From positions 62,001 through 126,000 of the forward strand of contig JBCCGT010000006.1 of the NCBI GenBank assembly GCA_039029135.1: a stretch of DNA of 64,000 bases. The letters run 5' to 3'. The notes below the pieces were generated by a model. The model saw only the letters and a list, made by a program, of their open reading frames with translations, had not been told where the DNA came from and did not search any database. Shown in pieces: positions 24,613-32,424 of the stretch. Numbering within the stretch: the first letter of the stretch is position 1; each line of letters begins with the position of its first letter. Source of the DNA: JALZVT01 sp039029135 (GTDB taxonomy: Bacteria; Pseudomonadota; Gammaproteobacteria; Pseudomonadales; Azotimanducaceae). The translations under genes and the position numbers were made by a program.

Positions 24613-24618
24613 GACGCG

Positions 24619-25335
24619 CTAGCGCGTCCGAATGGCAAATAGCGCCCGCACGTCGCGGGTGATGCGAATCTCGCCCGGACTGAAGTCGCCGCCCGCGTCA
24701 AAGTTCATGGCCTCTGAGCGCATCATGCGCGCCTGCGGCTCGCTGTATCCGGCCTGCACCTCGGCGTCGAGCAGCGCGCCAAGCCGGACGTCGAACTGGT
24801 CCGCGACGAAGCGGGCCCGCCGCTGCGCATCATCGATGGCGCGGCCCAGTGCGTCCTCTTCGAGTCGAGCGCGTTCTGAGTGATCGAGACTCATGCCGGA
24901 CACGCCGTTGATGCCCAAACCCAGCGCGCCATCGAGCAGGGCGCCATAGCGATCGAGATCGCGCAGCACCACGACGATCGAGCGCGAGCCCTGGACGCCG
25001 TCGAGCACCGAGCGCTGGCCTTCGCGGCGATAGCGGGGATTGATGTTGATCATGGCGGCGGTGACGTCGCGTCGTTTGATGTCGAGGCGCGCCACCATCT
25101 TCAGCACCTGCTCGGTGACCCGGTCGAGACGCGCCTTGAGCGCGTCGGCCGCGTCGTCCTCCGCGGTCACGTTGAGCGTGACGGTCGCCATGTCGGGTTC
25201 AACCAGCAGCACGCCGCGCCCGGTCACCTGAATGCCCTGGGTGCTTGCGTGATCGTCGGCGTGCGCAGTCACGGGAAATAGCGCGACGGTCAGCGCACAG
25301 AGCGCGTGCGCCAACCGTCGCGAGCGGTCGCGCAT
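24619..25335 (-). CDS. SIMPL (DUF541) domain periplasmic protein
   Basis: The 238-residue protein has a signal peptide (hydrophobic 8-25, ending VTAHA) and a SIMPL domain (about 35-232) with ITGRG-like VTGRGVLLVEPDMA near 37 and VTAAMININPRYR near 92. E. coli YggE of this family reduces oxidative stress effects, but the mechanism is unknown. The ATG overlaps the TGA of the BON-LysM gene (TGATG), so both belong to one operon. It converges with the GNAT-AIG2 fusion gene; only six bases separate the two stops. Confidence 0.85.
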   Translation of the reverse strand: MRDRSRRLAHALCALTVALFPVTAHADDHASTQGIQVTGRGVLLVEPDMATVTLNVTAEDDAADALKARLDRVTEQVLKMVARLDIKRRDVTAAMININPRYRREGQRSVLDGVQGSRSIVVVLRDLDRYGALLDGALGLGINGVSGMSLDHSERARLEEDALGRAIDDAQRRARFVADQFDVRLGALLDAEVQAGYSEPQARMMRSEAMNFDAGGDFSPGEIRITRDVRALFAIRTR

Positions 25336-25829
25336 CAGCTCAGCGGGATGCGGATCTTCTGGCCGGGGTAGATCTTGTTGGGATCCTGAATGACCTCGCG
25401 GTTGGCTTCGAAGATCTCCGGGTAGCGGCTGGCGCTGCCAAGGAATTCCTTGGCGATCGCGCCGAGGGTGTCGCCGCTCTCGATCACGTAGAACTGCACT
25501 TCGGGCTCTGGCAGGGCCTCCGCGGCGGGGACTTCGACGGTCGGCGCGGGCGGCGGCGGCGCGGGCGCACGCAGGTCATCGGCGACCACTTTCTCAACGC
25601 CCTTCACGTTGCCTGCCAGCAGGATGGCTTTCTCCTTCGCCGCGGCGCTCGTCGCATCGCCCGTGAGCGTCACAACCCCGTCGTCAAACGTGGCGTTGAT
25701 CGGGTTGACCCCGGGGTTGTTTGCTTCGATGTGCTTGACGATGTTCATCGCCGCCTCAGCGTCCGAGGTGAACAGGCTGGCGCCCATATCTTTGGCGAAG
25801 TCGAGCAGACCGGTGAGTTTGGAGAACAT
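25335..25829 (-). CDS. BON-LysM protein (Kbp/YgaU-like)
   Basis: The 164-residue protein has a BON domain (about 20-85, with DDGVVTLTGDATSAAAKEKA) and a C-terminal LysM domain (about 112-163, with YVIESGDTLGAIAKEFLG and NKIYPGQKIRIPLS). E. coli Kbp has the same two-domain order and similar length (149 residues) and binds potassium in the cytosol. No signal peptide is obvious here either. A proline- and alanine-rich linker joins the domains. The ATG has GAGGGGG just upstream. It is the first gene of the pair with the SIMPL protein. Confidence 0.88.
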   Translation of the reverse strand: MFSKLTGLLDFAKDMGASLFTSDAEAAMNIVKHIEANNPGVNPINATFDDGVVTLTGDATSAAAKEKAILLAGNVKGVEKVVADDLRAPAPPPPAPTVEVPAAEALPEPEVQFYVIESGDTLGAIAKEFLGSASRYPEIFEANREVIQDPNKIYPGQKIRIPLS

Positions 25830-26021
25830 GGAAACCCCCTCGTTTCATAGTGTGTCCTACGGCAGCCGATGCTAACCCGTGGGGCGTCCCGACGCTATGC
25901 GACCCGGCGGGGCTCGGCAGCGCGCAGGGCAGTTGGCGTCACTCGATGAACCTGTGCGCGGCGGGGCCCGCTTGACGTACCATCGCAGGGCTCTGTCCGA
26001 CGAGGTCCGCTTGCGCCCACC

Positions 26022-26960
26022 ATGGACGTCTTCAAATCCTTCATCAGCGTCATGGCCTATGCCTCGCTCGGCTTCTCCCTGGCCGCCGCCTATCTGAAGC
26101 TCAACAAGATCTGGAAACGCAAACACATCGCGGAAGTGGCGAACAGCGTGTCGATCATGGGTAATGTCGTCGACATCATTCCGCTCACCTTCTTCGCCCT
26201 GAATTTCCTCTTGGTCGCGCAGTGGCAGGGCCTGATCGATAGCATCATCTGGATATTCGCCGGCGCGCTGTCTGTTGCGATCGGTTCCGGCATGTGGGTG
26301 CGAAACCAACCGCGAAAATCCTTTTGGAAGCGCCTGAAGGAGGCGCTGCGGCTCGAGCGCTCCGAGGTTGGGCATCTCGCCACCACGCTGTTTCGGCCGT
26401 CGGGGGCCGAACTGATCCTGGAGATCTTCCTGCGCTTCGCCTACATCGATCGCGAGCTTGCAGATCGGGAACGAGCGCTGATCGAGGGTTTCGCGAATAG
26501 CTGGAAACTCGACATCGACTGGCAGGCGCAGGCGGCGCTCGCCGAGGAGGATCGGCCGACGCGGCTTATCGAGACGCGTCGCCGCGTTGAGGCGTATGTC
26601 CAGACCTCGCCGGCGCCCGAGCAGGTGGCCGAGCTGATGGACATACTCGATGCGCTCGTCGCGGCCGACGACGAGGTCGCCGAGGAAGAGGCGCTGCTGC
26701 TCGACGAGGTGAAAGGGCTGCTCAACACCTGCATCGACGACGCGGCCGCGGGCGGCGGTATACAGGTTGTGATCGCGCCGCAGAACCCGGAGCAGGACTC
26801 CGCCATCGCCACCATGCTGCCGGGCGTGGAGAAGATCGCCATCGCCGGCGGCTCGGGCTATCTCGTCGGCGAATACTATTCGCGCAGCTACGCGGGCGTG
26901 ATCAGGGACCAGTACCGAACGCTGGGCTTCCTGACGATCGAGCTGCTCTCTGAAAACTAG
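26022..26960 (+). CDS. membrane protein with TerB-like domain
   Basis: The 312-residue protein has three N-terminal hydrophobic segments (about 5-25, 45-68 and 70-92). These are followed by a basic stretch and a helical region (about 125-235) resembling a TerB/DjlA-type helical bundle, with FLRFAYIDRELADRERALIE near 140 and DALVAADDEVAEEEALLLDE near 215. This repeated acidic pattern, about 70 residues apart, is the TerB signature. The last 70 residues contain a glycine-rich loop. Function is unknown; TerB-like domains sense metals or partner chaperones. The start has no strong SD. It converges with the GST gene. Confidence 0.66.
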   Translation: MDVFKSFISVMAYASLGFSLAAAYLKLNKIWKRKHIAEVANSVSIMGNVVDIIPLTFFALNFLLVAQWQGLIDSIIWIFAGALSVAIGSGMWVRNQPRKSFWKRLKEALRLERSEVGHLATTLFRPSGAELILEIFLRFAYIDRELADRERALIEGFANSWKLDIDWQAQAALAEEDRPTRLIETRRRVEAYVQTSPAPEQVAELMDILDALVAADDEVAEEEALLLDEVKGLLNTCIDDAAAGGGIQVVIAPQNPEQDSAIATMLPGVEKIAIAGGSGYLVGEYYSRSYAGVIRDQYRTLGFLTIELLSEN

Positions 26961-26998
26961 CCGCCGTCGCAGTAGCCGTCATCGGACGAGCCGACCGG

Positions 26999-27649
26999 CT
27001 ACTCGCCGGGCTTAACCTTCATCCCGCGCGGCGGGTAAAACGCCGGCCGCTTCGTCGTCAGCTCGACCCAGGCCTTGATGTTCGGCCAGGGGTCGAAGTC
27101 AAACTTCACCGCACGGCCGTACTGGCCGACGACGGACGCCATCATCACGTCTGCCACCGTGAAGCGGCCGCGCCCCTCGCCGATCAGATAGTCGCGTTCA
27201 GCAAGCTCTGCGTTCAGCGCACCCAGGAGCGGCTCGAGATTCGCCTCAAACTGTTTGCGGCCTTCCTCGCCGCCCTGGCGAAACACCATCGGCAGAAAGT
27301 TCGGCTCGAAGTTGGAGATCGACGACAGCCCGTACATGTTGATGCGCGCGCGCTCGGCGAGATTCTGACCGGCGAGCGGTCCGCCCAGAACTTCCGCGAT
27401 GTACTGACAGATCGCCTGGCTCTCGTAGAGCACGACGTCGCCGTGGGTCATCACCGGTATCAGCCGATAGGGGTTCAGGGCGAGAAACGCGGCGCTGTCG
27501 CGCACCTCGTTATAGCCGGTGACCGGACCGCCCGTGTCGACTTCGACGAAGTCCTCGTTAATCGTCATGCCGTACTCGCGCAGCAGCCAGTAGGGCCGGC
27601 TGGCGCGGCTCGCCTGATGGCCGTATATCACGATGCGATCTTCAGACAT
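26999..27649 (-). CDS. glutathione S-transferase family protein
   Basis: The 216-residue cytosolic protein has a thioredoxin-like N-terminal domain (about 5-85, with IYGHQASRASRPYWLLREYG) and the glutathione gamma-glutamyl site in VVLYESQAICQYIAE near residue 72. The all-helical C-terminal domain (95-210) has the conserved N-capping Asp in FTVADVMMASVV. The catalytic residue is likely the Ser in ASRASRP. It is preceded by GGGAGGGA with good spacing. It sits downstream of aceE on the opposite side of a short gap, same strand. The substrate cannot be predicted. Confidence 0.9.
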   Translation of the reverse strand: MSEDRIVIYGHQASRASRPYWLLREYGMTINEDFVEVDTGGPVTGYNEVRDSAAFLALNPYRLIPVMTHGDVVLYESQAICQYIAEVLGGPLAGQNLAERARINMYGLSSISNFEPNFLPMVFRQGGEEGRKQFEANLEPLLGALNAELAERDYLIGEGRGRFTVADVMMASVVGQYGRAVKFDFDPWPNIKAWVELTTKRPAFYPPRGMKVKPGE

Positions 27650-27684
27650 GGTTCCCTCCCCGGGGTGTGATCTGTCGCGCCATC

Positions 27685-30342
27685 TTACGCGACGGGCGCG
27701 AGCTTGACGCCCGAGGTCTCAACGAACGACCCGACGACCTCAGCGGACAGGCGATTTTCGCGCACCAGCAGCGACAGCGCGGCAAACACGATCCAGTCGG
27801 TCGACACCTCGAAGTGCTCGCGCAGATTGGCCCGCGACTCTGACAAACCGTAACCGTCGGTGCCGAGGACATCGTAGGGTCCGGGCACCCAGCGCGCGAT
27901 GCCGAGCGGCAGGGCCTTCTGGTAGTCGCTGGCGGCGAGAAAAACGCCGTCGGTATCGGCCAGCAGGCGCGTGACGTAGGCCTCGCGCTCGACCTCGCCC
28001 GCGCCGTGCTGGCGGGCGCGATCGGCCGCGAGTCCCTCGCGCACCAGCTCGTTGTAGCTGGTGACGCTCCAGATCGCGACCTTGAGATCCTGCGCGCGCA
28101 GTTTGTCCGCCGCCGCCAGCACCTCCTGCATGATGGCACCGCTGCCCAGCAGGTTGACGTCGATGCGGCCGGCGTCGCGCTCGAACAGATACAGCCCCTG
28201 GCAGATCTGCGCTTCGAGTTCTTCCGTCGCGCGCTCGTCATTCGCCGCCGGCAGTTCCGGCATCAGATGGTTCTGGTTCGTCAGCGTGATGTAGTAGAAC
28301 TCGTCGATCTGCTCGGCGTACATGCGCCGAATACCCTCGCGCACGATCACGCCGAGCTCGAAGCCGAACGCGGGGTCGTAGCTCTTCAGATTCGGCACCG
28401 TGCTGGCGAGCAGATGCGAATGACCGTCCTGATGCTGCACGCCCTCGCCGTTCAGGGTCGTGCGGCCGGACGTGCCGCCGAGCAGAAAGCCGCGCGCCAT
28501 CATGTCGCCACAGGCCCAGATCATGTCGCCAACGCGCTGAAAGCCGAAGATCGAATAGAAGATGTAAAACGGAATCATCGGCAGGCCGTAGTTGGCGTAC
28601 GCCGTGCCGGCGGCGAGAAACGACGCCATCGCGCCGGTTTCGCAAATGCCTTCCTGCAGGATCTGGCCGTCCTCGGCCTCGCGGTAGGGTGCGATCGTGC
28701 CGGCGTCCACCGGCTGGTAGCGCTGACCCGCAGGCGAGTAGATGCCCGCCTGGGGAAACAGGCCGTCCATGCCGAAAGTGCGCGCCTCGTCTGGAACGAT
28801 CGGCACCACATACTTGCCGATGTCCTTGTCGCGCAGCAGCTTCGCCAGCAGCCGGACCATGACCATGGTGGACGACTGCTCGCGCGCGCCCGAACCCTTG
28901 GCGGTGTCGGCAAACAGTTTGCGATCCGGCGCGGGCAGCGGCGGACAGCGCACGTCGCGCACGGGCAGCGAACCGCCCAGCGCCCCGCGTCGCTCGTGCA
29001 GGTAGCCCATGATCGCGCTGTCGTCGGGAGGGCGATAGAACTCGGCGCGTTCGATCTGCTCGTCGCCCAGCGGTATGGAAAAACGCGCCGCGAGTTCGTG
29101 CCGTTCTTCGACGGTGAGCTGCTTCTTTTGATGCACGGTGTTGCGACCGGCCGCGTTTGGACCCAGCCCGTGTCCCTTCACCGTCTTCAGCAGGATCACG
29201 CAGGGTCGGCCTTCCGTCGCCGCCGCCGCGGCGCACGCCGCGTGGATCTTCTTGCGATCGTGGCCGCCGCGACGAATGCTGACGATCTCTTCATCCGACA
29301 GCGACTGCATCAGCTTGCGCAGCTCGGGCGTATTTTCCACCCAGTGCTCGCGCACGACGTCGCTGGAGGACACCGTGTACATCTGATAGTCGCCGTCGAC
29401 GGCCTCCTCCATGCGGCGCTGCAGGATGCCGTCCTCGTCGCGTGCCAGGAGCGCATCCCAACCGCCACCCCAGATCACCTTGATGACGCGCCAGCCGGCA
29501 CCGCGAAACGCGCGTTCGAGCTCCTGAATGATCTTGCCGTTGCCGCGCACCGGACCATCGAGCCGCTGCAGGTTGCAGTTCACGCACAGCACCAGATTGT
29601 CGAGCTCTTCGCGCGCCGCAATGTTGATGGTGCCGATCACCTCCGGCTCGTCGGATTCGCCGTCGCCGATGAAGGTCCAGATCTTGCCGCCGTTGTCCGG
29701 CTTCAGGCCGCGACTCTCGAGGTACTTGGCAAACCGCGCCTGGTAGATCGCGCTGGGTGTCGACAGGCCCATGCTCGCAGTCGGCATCTGCCAGAACGTC
29801 GGCATGCGGCGCGGATGCGGGTAGGACGGCAGTCCACCGCCGGCGCCGAGTTCGCGTCGGTAGTTGGCGATCTGGGCGTCCGTCAGCCTGCCTTCCAGCC
29901 AGGCGCGCGCGTAGACGCCGGGCGCGGTGTGTGCCTGAAAGTGCACCTGGTCGCCGCCGTAGTCGTCGGAGCGGGCGCGAAAGAAATGATTGAAACCGAC
30001 CTCCATCATGGTGGATGCGGACAGGTAGGTCGCGATGTGGCCGCCGACGCCCGAGCCGCTGTCGAACGCCTGTAAGACCATGGCAACGGCGTTCCAGCGA
30101 ATCACGTTTTCAAGCTGGGTTTCGAGCTCGATGTCGCCGGGATAGAGGCCCTGATCCAGTAGGTCGATCGTGTTTCGATAGGGCGTATTCAGCGACACGC
30201 CGAGCGGCGCGCCCGTCGCGCGGGAGAGCTTGGCGTCGAGCTCGGCAAGAATCTCGCGCGCGCCGGCAGCGCCGCGCTCGCGCAGCACCGCCTCGAACGA
30301 GTCGAGCCATTCCTGTCGTTCCGCGGCCCAGTCCGGGTCCAT
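27685..30342 (-). CDS. aceE: pyruvate dehydrogenase E1 component, homodimeric type
   Basis: AceE decarboxylates pyruvate and passes the acetyl group to the lipoyl E2. The 885-residue protein matches the homodimeric type: DWAAERQEWLDSFEAVL at the start, the thiamine diphosphate/Mg motif from GDGESDEPEV to CVNCNLQRLDGPV near residues 226-262, FGMDGLFPQAG near 530 and GTSGRTTLNGEG near 630. Length is normal. An A-rich SD-like AAAGGGCGG precedes the ATG. aceF (E2) and lpd (E3), usually directly downstream, are missing; the next gene on this strand is a GST. They must lie elsewhere for the complex to work. Confidence 0.95.
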   Translation of the reverse strand: MDPDWAAERQEWLDSFEAVLRERGAAGAREILAELDAKLSRATGAPLGVSLNTPYRNTIDLLDQGLYPGDIELETQLENVIRWNAVAMVLQAFDSGSGVGGHIATYLSASTMMEVGFNHFFRARSDDYGGDQVHFQAHTAPGVYARAWLEGRLTDAQIANYRRELGAGGGLPSYPHPRRMPTFWQMPTASMGLSTPSAIYQARFAKYLESRGLKPDNGGKIWTFIGDGESDEPEVIGTINIAAREELDNLVLCVNCNLQRLDGPVRGNGKIIQELERAFRGAGWRVIKVIWGGGWDALLARDEDGILQRRMEEAVDGDYQMYTVSSSDVVREHWVENTPELRKLMQSLSDEEIVSIRRGGHDRKKIHAACAAAAATEGRPCVILLKTVKGHGLGPNAAGRNTVHQKKQLTVEERHELAARFSIPLGDEQIERAEFYRPPDDSAIMGYLHERRGALGGSLPVRDVRCPPLPAPDRKLFADTAKGSGAREQSSTMVMVRLLAKLLRDKDIGKYVVPIVPDEARTFGMDGLFPQAGIYSPAGQRYQPVDAGTIAPYREAEDGQILQEGICETGAMASFLAAGTAYANYGLPMIPFYIFYSIFGFQRVGDMIWACGDMMARGFLLGGTSGRTTLNGEGVQHQDGHSHLLASTVPNLKSYDPAFGFELGVIVREGIRRMYAEQIDEFYYITLTNQNHLMPELPAANDERATEELEAQICQGLYLFERDAGRIDVNLLGSGAIMQEVLAAADKLRAQDLKVAIWSVTSYNELVREGLAADRARQHGAGEVEREAYVTRLLADTDGVFLAASDYQKALPLGIARWVPGPYDVLGTDGYGLSESRANLREHFEVSTDWIVFAALSLLVRENRLSAEVVGSFVETSGVKLAPVA

Positions 30343-30464
30343 GCATCCGCCCTTTGTGTTTGATCTGACAGGGCGCAGAATACCGTCGAGAGGCTGCGGC
30401 GGATACGCGCCGCGAACCTGAAATTGCGCTGCAGACGCGCAAGCCCAACTGCAGCGCTTTCCGA

Positions 30465-31385
30465 ATGTGGCAATCTAGCTTGGCAATCAAACACACGATC
30501 AGCGAGCAGCGCATACACGCGGGCGAGCGCGCCGTTCCCTGCCGCGCGGCAGGCACCGAAGCGGATGCGCCCGTCGTGCTGTGCCTGCACGGTTTTCCGG
30601 ATATCGCGGCCAGCTTCGATGCGCAGCTGCCGGCGCTGGCCGCAGCCGGCTATCGCGCGATCGCGCCGACGCTGCGCGGCTACCATCCCGACTGGCAGAG
30701 CGCGGACAACGCCTATCAGACCGCCGCGCTTGCAGACGACGCAGTCGCGCTACTGGACGCGCTGGACATCGAACAGGCGGTCATCTTCGGCCACGACTGG
30801 GGCGCCGCCATCGCCGGCGCCGTCGCCGCCATCGCGCCCGAGCGCGTGCGCGCGCTGATCACCGCAGCGGTGCCCTATGGCGGCAGTCTGGGCAGCAGCT
30901 TCGTCACCGATCTCGATCAGCAGCGCCGCAGCTGGTACATGTTTTTCTTTCAGACGCCGTTCGCGGAAGCGGCCGCGCTGCATGCAGACCTCGCGTTCAT
31001 CCGCCGACTCTGGCAGGACTGGTCGCCAACCTGGGCGTTCACCGAAGCAGACATCCGACCCGTGCTCGACGCCCTGGCGCAGCCCGGCGTCATGGCCGCG
31101 GCGATTCAATACTATCGCTGCGCGCTGAACCCGGAACACCAGCATGAGCGCTATGCGACGGCGCAGGCCAAAGTGGGCGCCACGCTCGCGATGCCCTGTC
31201 TGCATTTGCACGGTAACGAGGACGGCTGCATCGACGCCGGCATGACCGCCGGCATGGACGCGTCCTTCAGCGGTCCGCTGGAGATCGAACTGCTGGACGG
31301 TCTGGGCCACTTTCTGCATCGCGAGGATCCGGCGATGATCAACGCGCTGGTGCTCGATTTCCTCGCCAGGCACGCGCCGAGTTGA
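30465..31385 (+). CDS. alpha/beta hydrolase, epoxide-hydrolase-like
   Basis: The 306-residue product has the alpha/beta-hydrolase fold with an oxyanion motif LCLHGFPDIAAS near residue 43 and the nucleophile elbow FGHDWGAA near 108, where Asp as nucleophile points to epoxide hydrolase or haloalkane dehalogenase. A cap domain spans about 135-220. The catalytic acid is likely in HLHGNEDGCID near 248, and the His is in LDGLGHFLHRE near 283. The start chosen is the first ATG; a slightly later start is possible. Its TGA overlaps the TTG start of the acyltransferase gene, so the pair is coupled. It is divergent from aceE. Confidence 0.85.
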   Translation: MWQSSLAIKHTISEQRIHAGERAVPCRAAGTEADAPVVLCLHGFPDIAASFDAQLPALAAAGYRAIAPTLRGYHPDWQSADNAYQTAALADDAVALLDALDIEQAVIFGHDWGAAIAGAVAAIAPERVRALITAAVPYGGSLGSSFVTDLDQQRRSWYMFFFQTPFAEAAALHADLAFIRRLWQDWSPTWAFTEADIRPVLDALAQPGVMAAAIQYYRCALNPEHQHERYATAQAKVGATLAMPCLHLHGNEDGCIDAGMTAGMDASFSGPLEIELLDGLGHFLHREDPAMINALVLDFLARHAPS

Positions 31386-32296
31386 GCACGCGCGTCCATC
31401 CCAGCGCTATACCGGACGCATACCGCGCGTTCGAGTACCTGCTGCGCGAAGAGCCGCGCATCACCTACGTGGAGCCCGCCGACTCGAAGCTGCGGCGCAC
31501 CGTGATCGATACCGTCGAGTCGCTATTGGGGCGCGACGAGATACAGGACATTTACGAAGGCCTGAAGCATCAGCCGTTCGACGTACAACGTTTTTTCTCT
31601 GAAGCGCTCGCGGCAGGTAACGTCACTCTGGACTACGACGAGCGGCAGCTCGCGAAGGTGCCGGCGAGCGGTCCGGTAGTCTTCATCGCCAATCACCCGT
31701 TCGGCGTGATGGACGGCGTGGCGTTCTGCCAGCTCGCGCTGCGCAGCCGCGGCAACTTCCGCATCATGATCCACGCGCTCTTGTGCCAGGATCGTGATCT
31801 GCTGCCGTATTTTCTGCCGATCGACTTTAGCGGTGAGAAAGCGGCGCTGAAGACCAACATCGCGAGCAAACGAGTGGCGCTGGATACGCTGCGTGAAGAC
31901 ATCCCGGTGTTGATCTTCCCGGCGGGCGGCGTGTCCACGCTAGACCGCTTCGGTTTCGGCGAACTGCACGACCTGCCGTGGACCACGTTCGCGGCAAAGC
32001 TGATCCAGCAGAGCAACGCGACCGTGGTGCCCTGTTTCTTTCACGGCCGCAACAGCCGGCTGTTTCACGTCCTGTCCCACGTCTCGGAGCCCCTGCGGCT
32101 GGCGCTGTTGGTCCACGAGATTCGCAACAAGTTCGGCACCCGCCTGCGGGTCGACATCGGTGACCCGATCGGCCCGGAGGCTCTGCAGGCCTATCCCAAC
32201 CGCCGGGCCTTAACCGATGCGCTGCACGACATCGTCTGGGCGCTGCCGGATCGGGGGCGGCCGTCCTCCCACGGCGGAACAGCCGCAGCCAAATAA
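31382..32296 (+). CDS. PlsC-like acyltransferase
   Basis: The 304-residue protein belongs to the lysophospholipid acyltransferase family. It has block I NHPFGVMD near residue 103 (the H-x-x-x-x-D catalytic pair) and block III-like FPAGGVSTLDRFGFG near 180, followed by PCFFHGRNSRLFHVL near 220. An N-terminal helical part (ESLLGRDEIQDIYEGL) resembles the hemolysin/ornithine-lipid branch more than classical PlsC, so lyso-ornithine lipid or a similar acceptor is possible. It starts with TTG overlapping the hydrolase stop as TTGA. No transmembrane segment is strong, so it is probably peripheral to the inner membrane. Confidence 0.82.
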   Translation: MSTRVHPSAIPDAYRAFEYLLREEPRITYVEPADSKLRRTVIDTVESLLGRDEIQDIYEGLKHQPFDVQRFFSEALAAGNVTLDYDERQLAKVPASGPVVFIANHPFGVMDGVAFCQLALRSRGNFRIMIHALLCQDRDLLPYFLPIDFSGEKAALKTNIASKRVALDTLREDIPVLIFPAGGVSTLDRFGFGELHDLPWTTFAAKLIQQSNATVVPCFFHGRNSRLFHVLSHVSEPLRLALLVHEIRNKFGTRLRVDIGDPIGPEALQAYPNRRALTDALHDIVWALPDRGRPSSHGGTAAAK

Positions 32297-32424
32297 ACCG
32301 GGACGAAAGCCCCCCCGACGCCTTCTCAGCGGCACATGCCTTGCTACACTCGGGGTCGGCGCGCTTGCGCCCAGCTGACACGCTGAATTGACAAAGAACA
32401 TTGAAGAGCACTGGGGAGGCTTCG

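Noticed and set aside
28006..30075. A 689-residue plus-strand ORF opposite aceE
   Set aside because: It is antisense to a well-supported enzyme, is rich in Arg, His and Ala, and matches no family; long shadow ORFs are expected at this GC content.
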